From: Melampsora larici-populina 98AG31
Taxonomy: Eukaryota; Basidiomycota; Pucciniomycetes; Pucciniales; Melampsoraceae
DNA length: 64,000 bases
Assembly: GCF_000204055.1 (NCBI RefSeq)
Contig: NW_006768851.1
Span: forward strand, 124,001 to 188,000
Direction: 5' to 3'
Shown here: piece by piece, positions 13,114-24,214 of the stretch
Numbering within the stretch: the first letter of the stretch is position 1
How the letters are laid out: the number at the start of each line of letters is the position of its first letter
Translations under genes and position numbers: made by a program
The notes under the pieces: generated by a model
What the model was told of the DNA's origin: nothing
Seen by the model: only the letters and a program-made list of their open reading frames with translations
Database searches by the model: none

Positions 13114-16100
13114 ATGATGTGGTTTGGTCCAAATCATATATGCTGTTCTTGTACACAACTTGGATGTGTGAATGAACTATTCCAACGAGATGGCCAGACG
13201 CACAATGGTCGCCTGTTCCATCGAACAAACTACAAACATCATCTCACAAAACAAAAAAAAGTAATTCCTCAAGCTTTACCTGAAACCGAGAGATCTCTAC
13301 CGCCAATAGCGACATCATCCCAGAATCCGCTTGACTCTCTATCTTCAACCACCTTGGGTGAAGGAGCCTCACACCCTCGGGTTCAACTATCTAGTACCCT
13401 TGATATGGACCAAATTTCCAGCAACAAACGAAGAAGAGGTGATGATGAATCAGACCACACTTCATCAAACAACCCACGGCCCAAACATCCTCGTATTGGA
13501 CATCAATCTACGTTTGAATATGCCCCGATGGTTACATTTGCAACTGCACCTTTCCGAATTCCTCGAACTCTCTTCCAAAGGGTTTCAAGTACCCAATCCA
13601 TGTTCCATGTGATTGACGACTATCTCAACCACAACAAGAGCGAAAAGAGTTGTCGAAAAATGTTGGCGATGGAACGCTTGAAAGTCAAAACAGCACTTGC
13701 GTCAAAATCAACAAACTCGAGGGAAGTGTGGAAAGAAATTCCACTTACTATTGAAAAAACTATCAAGTGCTTTCACCTCTTTGTCCCATTAGATGAATTG
13801 ATATCATGTCGAGTTTGCTTTGCAATGTATGGCAAAACAAATTCTACGGGCTTAACACCAAGTCGTTGCACCGAAAAACGCTTTCCGTCAAAAACTTCTA
13901 CCAAGCCAAAAATCATCTGCAATGCCTCCCTCTACAGGCCAAATTTATCCGATCCAACCAAGATGAAACCTCGCCGTATCTTTTACCACCAGAGTTTTAC
14001 AAAATGGCTTGCTCGGATGCTTTCTTTTGACACTTTTGAACAAAGTCTTGAAGCTTCGATATCAGCCAAACCACTCTCAGATGGACGCATGACCGACATA
14101 TGGCATGGGACCATGTGGAAAACTTTCAAATTAGATGGAAAGGTCTACACAAAAACCTCGGGAAATCTCGTATTTGGTTTTTTCTGTGATTGGTTCAATC
14201 CGTATGGAAAGAACTCAGTTCGTAATGTTTCAGTAGGTATCATGCTCATGGTCTGCTTCAATCTACCTCCAAACATTCGATATCAACATCAGAATTTGTT
14301 TATCTACGGCATCACCCCCGGACCTCGTGAACCCACTTCCGAGCGAATGAAACATTGCCTCTCCCCGCTTCTGAAAGAACTTCAAACACTTTCAAGTGGT
14401 ATCTTTTTCACTGAGACAGCATTGAACCCTCAAGGTCGAACAATCCGGGTGGCATTATGGCCTCTCATAGCCGATGTACCAGCGATGAAGAAGATTTCAG
14501 GATTTTCTTCACACAATTCAACAAATTTTTGTTCGATTTGCTACATAACTCTTGAGGATATTGACATAGTCAACCCAAATACTTTTAAATGTAGAAATCC
14601 TCGCTCTCATAATATTCAAGTTCAGAATTGGAGCAATGCTCCTACTGCCAAGAAGCGTCAAGAACTCTTGAAAGAAGATGGAGTCCGATACACCATTTTT
14701 TCCGAATTACCTTACTGGCATCCGATCAACTTCCCAACCATCGATATCATGCACTGCCTTGTACTGGGTCTGCTCAGAGATCTGTCCACCACTTATCTGC
14801 AAATTGGCGCTGCCGGAAAGAGTTTGCAAAATGAACAAGATCAACGAGATCTTCGTGGTGAATACTCCGATGATCCCTCTCCATCTGATGATGACAAGCC
14901 AATGGAAGATGGTACAGTGTCATCGATTCCTTCCTCGGACTCAATATTGGATCAACCTTCTAGTCTTCCTTCTAGTCTTTTGGATCGTACACATTACCCT
15001 CGCCAAGCAAAATCAAAGAGCTCTACCCAGAGCTCCAATGACTCATCTCAACACTCTTCCGAATCTTCCAATTCTGTTGTATCCAATGAAACAATCACGG
15101 GGCATCCTGCTGGCCCAGCACTCACTCCCCACGAGCTCAGAATCCTTCACAAATGTATCACAGCCACACATGTTCCGTCATGGTTGACCCGTGTTCCCAA
15201 AAAAATTGGCATGGCTCAATGTGGCACTCCCAAAGCTGCAGAGTGGCTAACAATGTACACGATATATGTAGTACTTTCATTGATTCCATATCTTCACAAT
15301 TCTGAACCAAATAGCGCGTCAAGGAGAATTCACACGGCCTTTACACTTGCCACCCAAATCCTCAACATAGCCATATCACGATCTCTGCACAAACAAGACC
15401 TTCAGTCACTCTCAAGACTTCTTGTCGAGTATCGCACCCACCTTCAAGCTGGATGGCCAACCATCAAATCCAAACCCAATATACATTATGCTCAACATCT
15501 GCCGGAGCAAATCCGACGTTATGGTCCCCCTTCTTACACTGCGTCATGGTTTGGAGAACGTACAATTGGGACCCTGGTTAAAACTCCGAAAAACAAACAT
15601 CAAAGTATGTCTTGTGTTTTACTAAGTTTTCTGCTGACTTCTGACCATTTTTATTTTTTGAACATCATAGGCATTGTTGGGCAGACAATGATCCGGCGAC
15701 ACACCTCTAAGGCATTGTTTTCAAATCTTTGCAACAACATTCCCTCTAAATATGCTGAGACCATAGGTGTGCATACTCTATTTCATGCAAATCGGCCCAA
15801 ATGGACAGCACATTCAATCTCTCCCGAATGCTCTCAAGCTCTAAGTCTACTCTTAACTCGATTGGGTATCCTGGGGTATTCAAAGACTGAGAGCACTTCG
15901 CTTTGGCAACACGCAGGGAAATCATTCACAATATCTAAACGGCACATAGGAAATAGTCGAATCGAGTTCAAAGACCAAGGTAATACTACATTTGGTGAAA
16001 TAGTCCACATTTTACGTGTGGACTCTCATCCAGGTCCTCTATTTGTCATTCGGCCCTTCCGCCCACTCACGCATTTGGACGAGTCAAAGAGCCCGTATCA

Positions 16101-16377
16101 CTCGTACCCATACTTAAAAGCCAGGGTTATGTACCGCCAACCACTTCCATTACGTGTCATTGCACTTGATGACCTTTTTGGCCACAGTGCTCTGGTTGAG
16201 AACGATGCTGGAGCAATGAACATCCCAGCCCCCACTGTAAATCTGATTAGCTTGCGAAGTTTGGTAAGCACTAACATTTCTGCACTTTTAATCTGATACT
16301 GACACTTTTCATCGTTAATATAGGGAATCTCGGAGATGGCATCTACATATACAGATCTAGATCCAAAACCGACTTAA
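13114..16377 (+). CDS. CACTA-type (tnp2-like) transposase, about 1045 aa
   Basis: This is the probable DNA-cutting transposase of the element. Exons read as 13114-15604, 15671-16263 and 16324-16377; both introns have GT..AG ends and keep frame. The N-terminus has a Cys/His cluster (CCSCTQLGC, then H residues). The centre shows DGRMTDIWHGTMW, a Cys motif FCSICY, and FPTIDIMHCLVLGLLRDL, which corresponds to the DxMHxLxLG motif of tnp2 transposases. A Ser-rich insertion follows. The C-terminal part has KPNIHYAQHLPEQIRRYGPP and SWFGERTIG, which resembles the DUF4218-type region found with tnp2. No stops or frameshifts were found. The start ATG is the first in frame, though an upstream exon cannot be excluded. 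Confidence 0.82.
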
Positions 16378-16893
16378 GCTAGTATGCCTGGTCATCATCA
16401 ATTGGCTAACACATGTATCACGCCTTACCCCACAAATACTTTGTCTCGCTTGTTCTTTGAATATGTTACACTTCAATGGACTCATTGTATATACATGGAA
16501 TCGAGTCGCTTTGGGTAAGAAGGCTATTGTCGTTTACTTTCCAGACGCTTGTGATCATCAACTCCCTCTGCTGTCTCACTGTTAGTTCTTTTCACCCCAC
16601 CTGTATCGTCTCCACTAAACTTGTGTAAGTCAGGTAAGATTGATTGTTGGATTTTCGATTTTGAAGGTTCTCCTTACATGCAACTTATAACATGGATTAT
16701 GAATATTATTCGACTGTTATGGGCTTACAAACATTCAAAGCTCGCACAGGATACTTTCATGGGAGATCCTTTGCAGCCATCAAACTCATCTATTTGTATT
16801 GTAATATGAGGACTTGCTAATAGTTTCATGCAAAAAGAAAATATATACACAGAACAGCACAGAGAAAAAAACTCGTGAAAACTTTAGAACAAT

Positions 16894-18075
16894 TTATTGG
16901 AGTGATATTATTATCTGTGAAGGCAATTCGTTGAGAAGATTTGAAGCTGGCTTGATTCTTAACGCCGCCCTTGCTTCAGGTGTGAGATTTGCAAGAAACA
17001 CTTGTTCGTAGCAGTTTTCTGGAAGCCCACAGCAAACTGGTGCTTGCTGGTTGACTTCAGATGCTTCGACCCGACATTGGTCAAACCTTCGCCGCGCTAG
17101 AAGTGTACTAGAGACAGACTCCTTGTATTTGAAGGAGAGGCGGTCGAGCTGATGTAGAATGTGAGTGTACTGCCTGCTTCGCCATTTCAACCCAATCGAC
17201 TTGTATTGAATGTCTTCTGGTTGCCAGTCCGTTTCAGAGCAGCAGTCTGGGTCAGGCATTAGTTTGCAATCATCAGAATCGTCGGTTCCAAGCAAACGAC
17301 AAAGGGACTCGCGTCGATACTGAAAGAGCTGGTGGATGGGATACCGAATCATCTGTGAGGCTGATGTTCAAGCAGACGGAAAGAAAGTGGAAGACCTACC
17401 ATTCTCTTCTTACGCGCCTTCTCCTTGTTTAAAACTTTCTTGTGAGAGCGACCACCTGTTCGAATCTCCTCGGTACGACCTCGCACCCAACGAAGTATCA
17501 GACCCATACAGTTGGCTTGGGTGCAGTGTGTTGGGTTGACAGGTTTGGGGTTGAATAAACCCTGCTTATATGAATATAACCAATGTTTTGAAATGAATGT
17601 GGCCATAGTCCGATTCCACTGGCTATGATCCGGTGCAGTCCAATCAAAGGTCGGTCGATAAATACCATAAGTCTTCAAATCGGCCGCAAATACAGCTATA
17701 GAACGATCTAAATTTACACTGCCGGTCTCAATCATGTCGGCCATGAATACACCCTGATCGTCAAATATTTTCTGTTGATCAACAATCTGTAGCTGGTCAA
17801 GCTCTTGAGAAGTCGGCTTCAAAGGATAAGACTTTGTAACAGGATTGTAGCAGAGTAAATTCCTTGTGAAAGTAGCGATGCACGTGCTGATGGCTGCGTT
17901 TGATTTAGGCAGACTGTCTGAAACTGAGGAGTTCAAAGCCTTGATTGACTTTGCCGGCGCACCTCTTTTCCAATAGTGTGAATTTCGTGGTGCTGAAACG
18001 GAAAAAGAAATGAATGAAAATACGATTAATTGTTGTACTTCATTCAACTTCAACGAAGTAACAAGACCCACCCAT
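16894..18075 (-). CDS. CACTA-like element accessory protein B, paralogue of protein A (about 351 aa)
   Basis: Exons read as 18075-18072, 17992-17400 and 17352-16894 with matching phases; the start lies in AAAATGG. The protein shares a distinctive pattern with accessory protein A: TFDW followed by a WNRTM segment (WNSTM in A), a downstream LRW segment, a Lys/Arg-rich stretch interrupted by an intron at the equivalent place, then a helix ending in LLG (MFG in A) and a WRS motif. The order and spacing make common ancestry likely although identity is low. It is convergent with the transposase gene. Function is unknown; a role in element mobility is inferred from location. Confidence 0.68.
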
Positions 18076-18489
18076 TTTGGAACTAGGCGTACGAGACAGA
18101 AGGATGAGCTCAATTGGGATCAAGAGATCTATCTCTTTGAATTTGTACAAACTGACAGTCATCTGCTTTAAACAAGAAGAGACCATTGAATGAATGGACT
18201 TTGTTATATTCTGAATGGACAAAGACCTCCTCAAGTGGCCTTTGCGTGTGGCAAGCAGGAAAAGCCGGTAAACGACGAGTTAGATTCAAAGGTCTGATCT
18301 TGACTGAAATCAGAAGACAGGGGTTGAACGCCCTTACTAATTTCTCATCATTCTGTATAAAAACAAAAGACAAAAGATAGGCTATCAAAAGTCTTCGAGT
18401 GTGCTGGTCGACAAGCCACTCGAAAACTGGCATGGTGATTAGTCCAATCAATTTGAAGAAATTGAGATTGATAGTTTTGAGTTAAACTG

Positions 18490-18880
18490 AATCTAATTTG
18501 AATGAAAGTTTTGGTTTAAGATGAATCTAATTTGATTGAATTGGACAAAGAGTTGGTGAGACAATCAATTTTGGTTTAATCACATGGAAGCAAATCGTTT
18601 TGGTCCTTTCAAAGGGAAATGATTTGTTTTTGTTGAATCAATCTAACAAAATGATTGGTTTTGGTTTGATTCAACAAAAACAATTTGTTTTGGTTGATTT
18701 GAAGGGAAACAGTTTGTTTTTGTTGAATCAAATGGAAAGAACAATTGATTTTAATTTAATCAAATGTAAACAATTTGTTTTGGTCAATTTGAAGGAAAAT
18801 GAGTTGTTTTCATTGAATTGATTTGAAAAACCAATTGATTTTGGTTGAATCCTATTGATTCAAGTTGAGAATTGATCCAA
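18490..18880. repeat. Diverged 90-bp tandem repeat
   Basis: About four units of 90 bp are visible just outside the CACTA-like element. Each contains a TTTGTTTTGGTYGATTTGAA-like start, then TTGTTTTTGTTGAATC, then GATTGRTTTTRRTTTRAT. The unit is strongly A+T biased with G/T on the plus strand. An in-frame reading (18600-18821) simply mirrors the repeat and is not a convincing gene. Confidence 0.65.
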
Positions 18881-19479
18881 AAACAAAGCAGATTGTTTTA
18901 GGTAGAATTGATTGAAGACAAAAGAGTTCTAAGTTGGATATTGTGAGTACTTCAAAGATAGGAGTTGAAATACTTACCCAAAGAACCAAAAGTGAAAGAT
19001 GAAATGTTTGAGTTGGTAGGTGGGAAGGGTTGGTGATTTAGAAGGTACTTTAGATGGGAACTGGTTTTAAAAGTTCATTTTGAATTTCAAATTTTCAAAA
19101 TGAAATACTCTGTGACTAAATGCTGTTTAGAACAATTTGATTTGAACACTGCATTTCTGTGATTTTTTGAGTCAAAGATCAAAAAGGAACAATGATGATA
19201 GGCAACATAGCTTTGTTTGGTTTGTACGCACAATGGAGATACTCAAAGAAGAGAATGTAAAATCATGAGTTATAGAAAATGGTCAATAAATGATCTAAAT
19301 TTATATTTCATAGTGGTGATTCATCCTGATCTCTGTCTTCAAGAAGGTTATTCAAAGATGCCATACTTTCACTCAAATCAGGCTGACCACTGTTTTTGAC
19401 ATGTTCAGCAATGTAATCATTATTCACAGGGGCAAAAATTGATGCTCACAACTATGTGAGCGTTGAAATTTTCCTGTTT

Positions 19480-19546
19480 TGTTCCCATTTGTTTCCCATT
19501 TGTTTCCAATTTGTTTCCCATTTGTTTCCCATTTGTTTCCCTTTTC
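19480..19546. repeat. 11-bp minisatellite
   Basis: Six near-perfect copies of GTTTCCCATTT lie inside the TIR element, with single-base variants. Confidence 0.85.
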
Positions 19547-19862
19547 TTTCTGTTTGTCAGCTGATTACGTGATCATCAGGAACTGAGCAGACAAACTAAG
19601 CCTTCCTCAGCATTTATTCCTGAGCAAAGAAGTCTGAGGAAGGGCTGATCCATCTGCTCAGCTGATCCTGAGCGGCATTCCCTGGTTCAGTAAGCTCCAA
19701 GGGATGCCACCAATGTATAGCTTAGGGGCTGAGCTGAACTGAGTATTCCCTTAGCTAAGTCTCTGAAGTATCCCCCAGATGGATCACAGAGCGCCAAGCT
19801 TGCCTCAAGCTTGATGGCTCCGGAATGAAGCCTGAGGCCCGTCTGCTTGTTCAACTGAGCTG

Positions 19863-20240
19863 CTCAGTTATTCCTCAGGGGCATCCCTGAGATCAGGAGG
19901 ATCCGAAGGATTTCACTGCTCATTGGATGAGGACCTGCTCAGCTAGTCCTCAGGGGCATCCCTGAGATCAGGAGGATCCGGAGGATTTCACTGCTCATTG
20001 GATGAGGGGCTGCTCAGTTATTCCTCAGGGGCATCCCTGAGATCAGGAGGATCCGGAGGATTTCACTGCTCATTGGATGAGGGGCTGCTCAGTTATTCCT
20101 CAGGGGCATCCCTGAGATCAGGAGGATCCGGAGGATTTCACTGCTCATTGGATGAGGACCTGCTCAGCTAGTCCTCAGGGGCATTCCTGGCCGGATCAGA
20201 AGGATCCAAAGGATGTCACTGAGTATTTGCTGAGGGGCTG
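19863..20240. repeat. 75-bp tandem array, five units
   Basis: Units start at 19863, 19938, 20013, 20088 and 20163. The first four are 75 bp and nearly identical; the fifth is 78 bp and diverged. Each begins CTCAGYTAKTCCTCAGGGGC and contains GAGGATCCGGAGGATTTCAC. CTCAG/CTGAG words occur throughout 19600-20560, so the array probably grew from a larger CTCAG-rich region of the element. Confidence 0.85.
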
Positions 20241-23200
20241 CTCAGTTGATCTCAGCCCCTCAGTGTGAAAAACTTTATCCGGGGATATCACTGAGGATTA
20301 GCTGAGCAATGAGCAGATGGGATGACGCTTTTATCAGGATTCATTCCTTAGCAAGGAAGTCTGAGAAAAGTCCGGCCCATCAGTGATCCAGTCAGGGGAT
20401 GCTACTGAGTATTTGCTGAGCAGCTCAAATGGGACGCCCCTGGGCAGGCTTCTTCACTGAAAAATGAAGCCTCAGGAAGGTATAGTTCATGTGCTCATCT
20501 TCATTTTGAAGAAATTGCTGAGTATTCAGTGCCTCATGAGCTGATCCTGAGTACTCATTGGGAATCAGTTATTGCTCATTCAAGATGGAAATGAGCCTTC
20601 TCAATAAATGTCAAGTAAAATATGAGAACCACAGGATGATCACCTGAACACAAACAAGATTGTGAATTGAATCAATCTGAATGAAAATGAATCTTTTTTG
20701 GAGAATTCCAAAAAGTCTACAACGCTCACATGTATGTGAGTATCTATTTTGGCCCCTGTGATTGTGCTTCTGTTCATGATCTTGGGAAGATGATTGATTT
20801 GGCAGGAGTGGAAGACCTAATTGACAACAGAGTGGATAACACCAATGTTGGTCCTCAAAGTTGACAAATCCCTGCTCTGCTGTATTTGTTTCAGCAACCC
20901 AAGCATTCCTAAAAGAATACAACATAACCATTCATGAGTTTATTCTAATGATCATTTGGTTAAAAAAGGAAATGTTATCTCACCTTGAATCAAGGATCAA
21001 TGGGTCCGTCAAATATAGACCAGATCCTTGTAAATCAGCAACCAAACATTTATGTGATGTAATCTTGTGAACATAGTGGGTGAAGGCTGCAATGCATAGG
21101 TGAATTGGATCTCCAACTTTTTGTGTTCAGAAATATACATTTGAAGTGTATTTCTGAAATTTACCTGGATCAACTAGTGATTCTTCAAAAAACCAGATAT
21201 TCTTCGGATCAAGATCATCATGATTTCCACTCTATGCCACAAATGAGTTGACGACCTAAAAACAATATATAATTCAGTTGTTTGATATATATAAGTCAAT
21301 CAATCAACCATACCTGTAAATTTGCTATAATATCTATGAGTGGTTTATCTTTCAAAGAAGCACACACTGCCTGATATTTCTTCAACCACTTTGATACAGC
21401 CATATAAAGTTGCTGAGTATGGGTATATGAATGCAGAAGTTCCTTTCCAACAGCATCATTTCTTATGAGCTGCTTTGCAACCATCTTGCAAACATTTCTG
21501 TTCATTTCACCAAGTGCATTATAACATATTTGCCAAGAGCCTCTTCCAATCTCTTGATCAGTAAATACATGATATTTAAAATTGACAGGCGTCCAACCTG
21601 GGTACTTTGTTTTTGTCCATGAACAAGCTTGATTGGTGTAGAAGGTGTTGAGGGAGGTATCAAAGGTGTGGCAAATTCTGTGATACCAAGATTGTTGAAT
21701 GTGGATAAGGCACCTGACAAGGTGGTAATTAGCATTTGTAAGACAGACAGAGATATAAAGTGTAGGAATTATCATCAATTGATTCCTCATTTGTCAATGT
21801 GGGCATATTGTTATCAATACAACCAAGAGAATTATTGTTTACTGTAAGAAGCAATTCCAAACCTTTCTGAGTGGTGAATTTTGTTTGGTGGTTGTAGTCA
21901 GTTTGTAAGATAGGTATGTTATGTCTAAGAGTTGGAATGAGGTGTGTTGATCTGTTGTTCAATGTGAATGTACTTGATTTGGTACTTGAAGGTAAGAGAG
22001 CCATGAGATTGGCCTGAGAATTTTGATTTTGACATGAGGTTGAGACAGATAGTTTCTTCTGGTGTTGGTCTTGTATTGTAAGAATGTTGCTAGTAGTTCT
22101 AGAGTTTCTGGGCTAGAATCATTCAAAATCTTGGTTGAAGAAGAGGCTGGTGCATTGTAATTTGGTTTCTTCACTTGCTTTTTTGCACAGGACTCTGAGC
22201 TGGAAACACTATCAAGTTATTCTTCAGAAGTTGAAGGTTTGTTTTTTTGGGTGTTTTTTTTTCTAGTTACTTTCTTTTTTTCAGCTGTTCTTTGGTTGGA
22301 GGATAATCTTTGTTGTGTTTATCACCCTCAAAGATAAGCTCAATTCCATTAAGCGCATTACTGAGATGTTCTTTGATCTTTTCAACTGTGATTTAACAGG
22401 AGGACAAGTAGTTGATGTGATATAGAAGTAATCAGATTGGAAGAAGAGTGGATATGTTGGAATTTTGTTCTTTATGTCTTGTATTTCATTAGAAAACTGT
22501 TCAAAGATTTGACGGCAAGCTTTGATCCAAAGAAGCTGATCAGATTCAACCCCAGTGATTGACATTTTGATTTTTGCTGCATGGTGAGGAAAGAATGTTT
22601 CACTCATACGGCCATGGTGATACATTGCCAACTTCACAGTAAAAGTGTATGATGGTTGAGTGGCTGATGTTTTTGGTTGATTTCAAGCAGAAGACAAAGA
22701 CAGAGCTGGTTGATTCAGACATGAGAGGCCTTGACGTTGCTGTGATTTTGCTGCAGCAAAGCAGTTCTGAAGTGCCTGTGAATCCTTCTTCTTGTCTACT
22801 ACTGATATGTGATTATTAAATGCATGATTTCTGAAAGCACTTGGCAGATGATTGCTATTGCTAGTGGCAGGTGGTACATCATTGCTAAGCTTCTTGAGGC
22901 AGTCTCCATACATTTTGAATTGGGTGTATTGTTGTTTGACTAAGTTGATGTGGCATTTTTTGCAGACACTAGACATCTTCAAGGAATATGTTTCCGAGGG
23001 GGTCGTGGTAATATGAACTATGATAATAGATGGCTTATGTTGTTTTGTGATATGTGACCAAAGTCTAGTAATACAATCCAATAGATACGGCAAAACAGTG
23101 GAGATATAAACAAAAGGCATATATTGAAACCTATGTACCGGTGGTAAATTGGGTAAAGCTATGAGATGTGATGTGGTGTGATGTTGTTTGTTGGTATGAC

Positions 23201-23420
23201 CCTTGTTGGCCATCAGACCATCCGCCATGACTCATGTTACAACACGGGTGTTGGAAATCAAAAATCTATGTCGATGTGTGTCAGTATGAGTCATGTTGTA
23301 CGGTTTTTGGCTCGGGATGAATTTTGATCAAACATGACATGGAAAAATTACACATGTAACCCATGTCATGTTTATATGTTGGTATGAGTGTATACATACA
23401 CCGTATTGGAGGCATAGAGA

Positions 23421-23983
23421 TCATGTTGTGGGCGCGGCGCAAGAAGCGCAAAAAACTCAGGCCCAGGCGCGGGCACGCCTGGTAGCACCCCAAAGCTTTG
23501 AAATATGTAGGGGCGCGCCCTATAGTTAATTTGCGGGTTTTTGTCAGTTTTGCAACACATTTCCATCAGAAATGCCTGGAGAGGACTTTGAGGAGTGTTG
23601 CTTCATCATGGTAAGTATTAAGATATTGGGCCAGCAGTCTACATAAATCACTCTGATCTGTTGTCACTTTACAGACCAAGTCTTGCCAAAAAGATGTATG
23701 CAAGCAAGTGACTGTAAGACTTTCATGTGTATAGGATCACAGTCAACTTCCTTTGATTGTGATTCTCTTGCAATCTACCTTACAGTCAATGACTAGAATT
23801 CTCTTATTGGCAACTATCTATCTTCTGGCACTGTAACCTGGCGTAGAAGATTTTTTCCTTTTTTCTACTTTTTGGTTGCAAAGGGCGCACCTGACGCGCC
23901 CCAGTGGCGCCTGCGCCAGTCCGATCGAGATTTTCTTCGCGCCTGGGCGCGCCCGTTACAAAAAGGACGCGCCCACAACATGA
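23421..23983. repeat. GC-rich inverted-repeat pair, possible MITE
   Basis: TCATGTTGTGGGCGCG at 23421 is repeated inverted at about 23968-23983. The ends are rich in GGCGCG/CGCGCC words, unlike the AT-rich middle. I find no convincing target duplication, so the element call is tentative. It lies between the dispersed repeat at 23200-23420 and the TAF1 promoter. Confidence 0.5.
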
Positions 23984-24214
23984 CGTTAAAGAGCTGATCT
24001 GTGCCACAAAATACCCGCTCTTCATGATCCGCATCGCGCTTGCGAGATGGGGTGTGCGGTACATATACGGTACATGGACGTGTCGTCCGACTACGGTACA
24101 TTTGTGTAAACAAGCTCGACCCGCATGAGTTGGATGTATGCCTGACAATCAGTGTGAGACGTTTTCATTCTTTCGCCCTTTGCTCTTTTGTACCAACATC
24201 ATTAGCTATCCTTG

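Larger units (their letters stand above)
9995..18437. mobile_element. CACTA-like DNA transposon, 8.4 kb, 3-bp target duplication
   Basis: The left end begins CACCGTGCCAGTTT and the right end, inverted, CACCATGCCAGTTTTCGAG. Both continue with a GTCGACCAGCACAC block about 25 bp further in, giving imperfect TIRs of about 40 bp. ATT flanks both ends (9992-9994 and 18438-18440). A CAC terminus, a 3-bp duplication and a tnp2-type transposase fit the CACTA (EnSpm) superfamily. Inside are a plus-strand accessory gene (10650-12313), the transposase (13114-16377) and a minus-strand accessory gene (16894-18075) related to the first. All three read without obvious lesions, so the element could be recent and autonomous. 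Confidence 0.82.
19425..20760. mobile_element. 1336-bp non-autonomous TIR element inside the alpha-kinase relic
   Basis: The ends are CACAGGGGCAAAAATTGATG and, inverted, CACAGGGGCCAAAATAGATA. Each is followed by CTCACA..TATGTGAGCGTTG-type palindromic sequence. ATT flanks both sides (19422-19424 and 20761-20763). A CAC terminus with a 3-bp duplication resembles the CACTA-like element at 9995-18437, but the TIR sequence differs. There is no transposase inside. The interior holds an 11-bp minisatellite (19480-19546) and a 75-bp tandem array (19863-20240). Removing one ATT plus the element restores the kinase frame. Confidence 0.82.
19308..22976 (-). pseudogene. Alpha-type protein kinase relic, interrupted by a TIR element
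   Basis: Alpha-kinases are atypical Ser/Thr kinases that I know to be expanded in rusts. The minus-strand text starts at 22976 with MSSVCKKCHINL. The kinase core reads EIGRGSWQICYNA and KMVAKQLI (ATP-binding Lys, about 21480-21560), then CLVADLQGSGLYLTDP (about 21000-21060), then FEDQHWCYPLCCQLGLPLL (about 20800-20860). The last two match the DLQG and HxCxxxCxxLGL signatures. Lesions seen: an in-frame TGA at 22683-22685, a frameshift near 22390, a TAA near 22218, and a 1336-bp element at 19425-20760 inside the last exon. The coding text resumes beyond the element at 19424 and ends with DRDQDESPL and a stop at 19308-19310. It cannot encode a full kinase. Confidence 0.8.

Noticed and set aside
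18600..18821. Open frame of 73 codons with repeating LFLLNQ text
   Set aside because: It follows the 90-bp tandem repeat exactly and extends no further; it is a product of the repeat.
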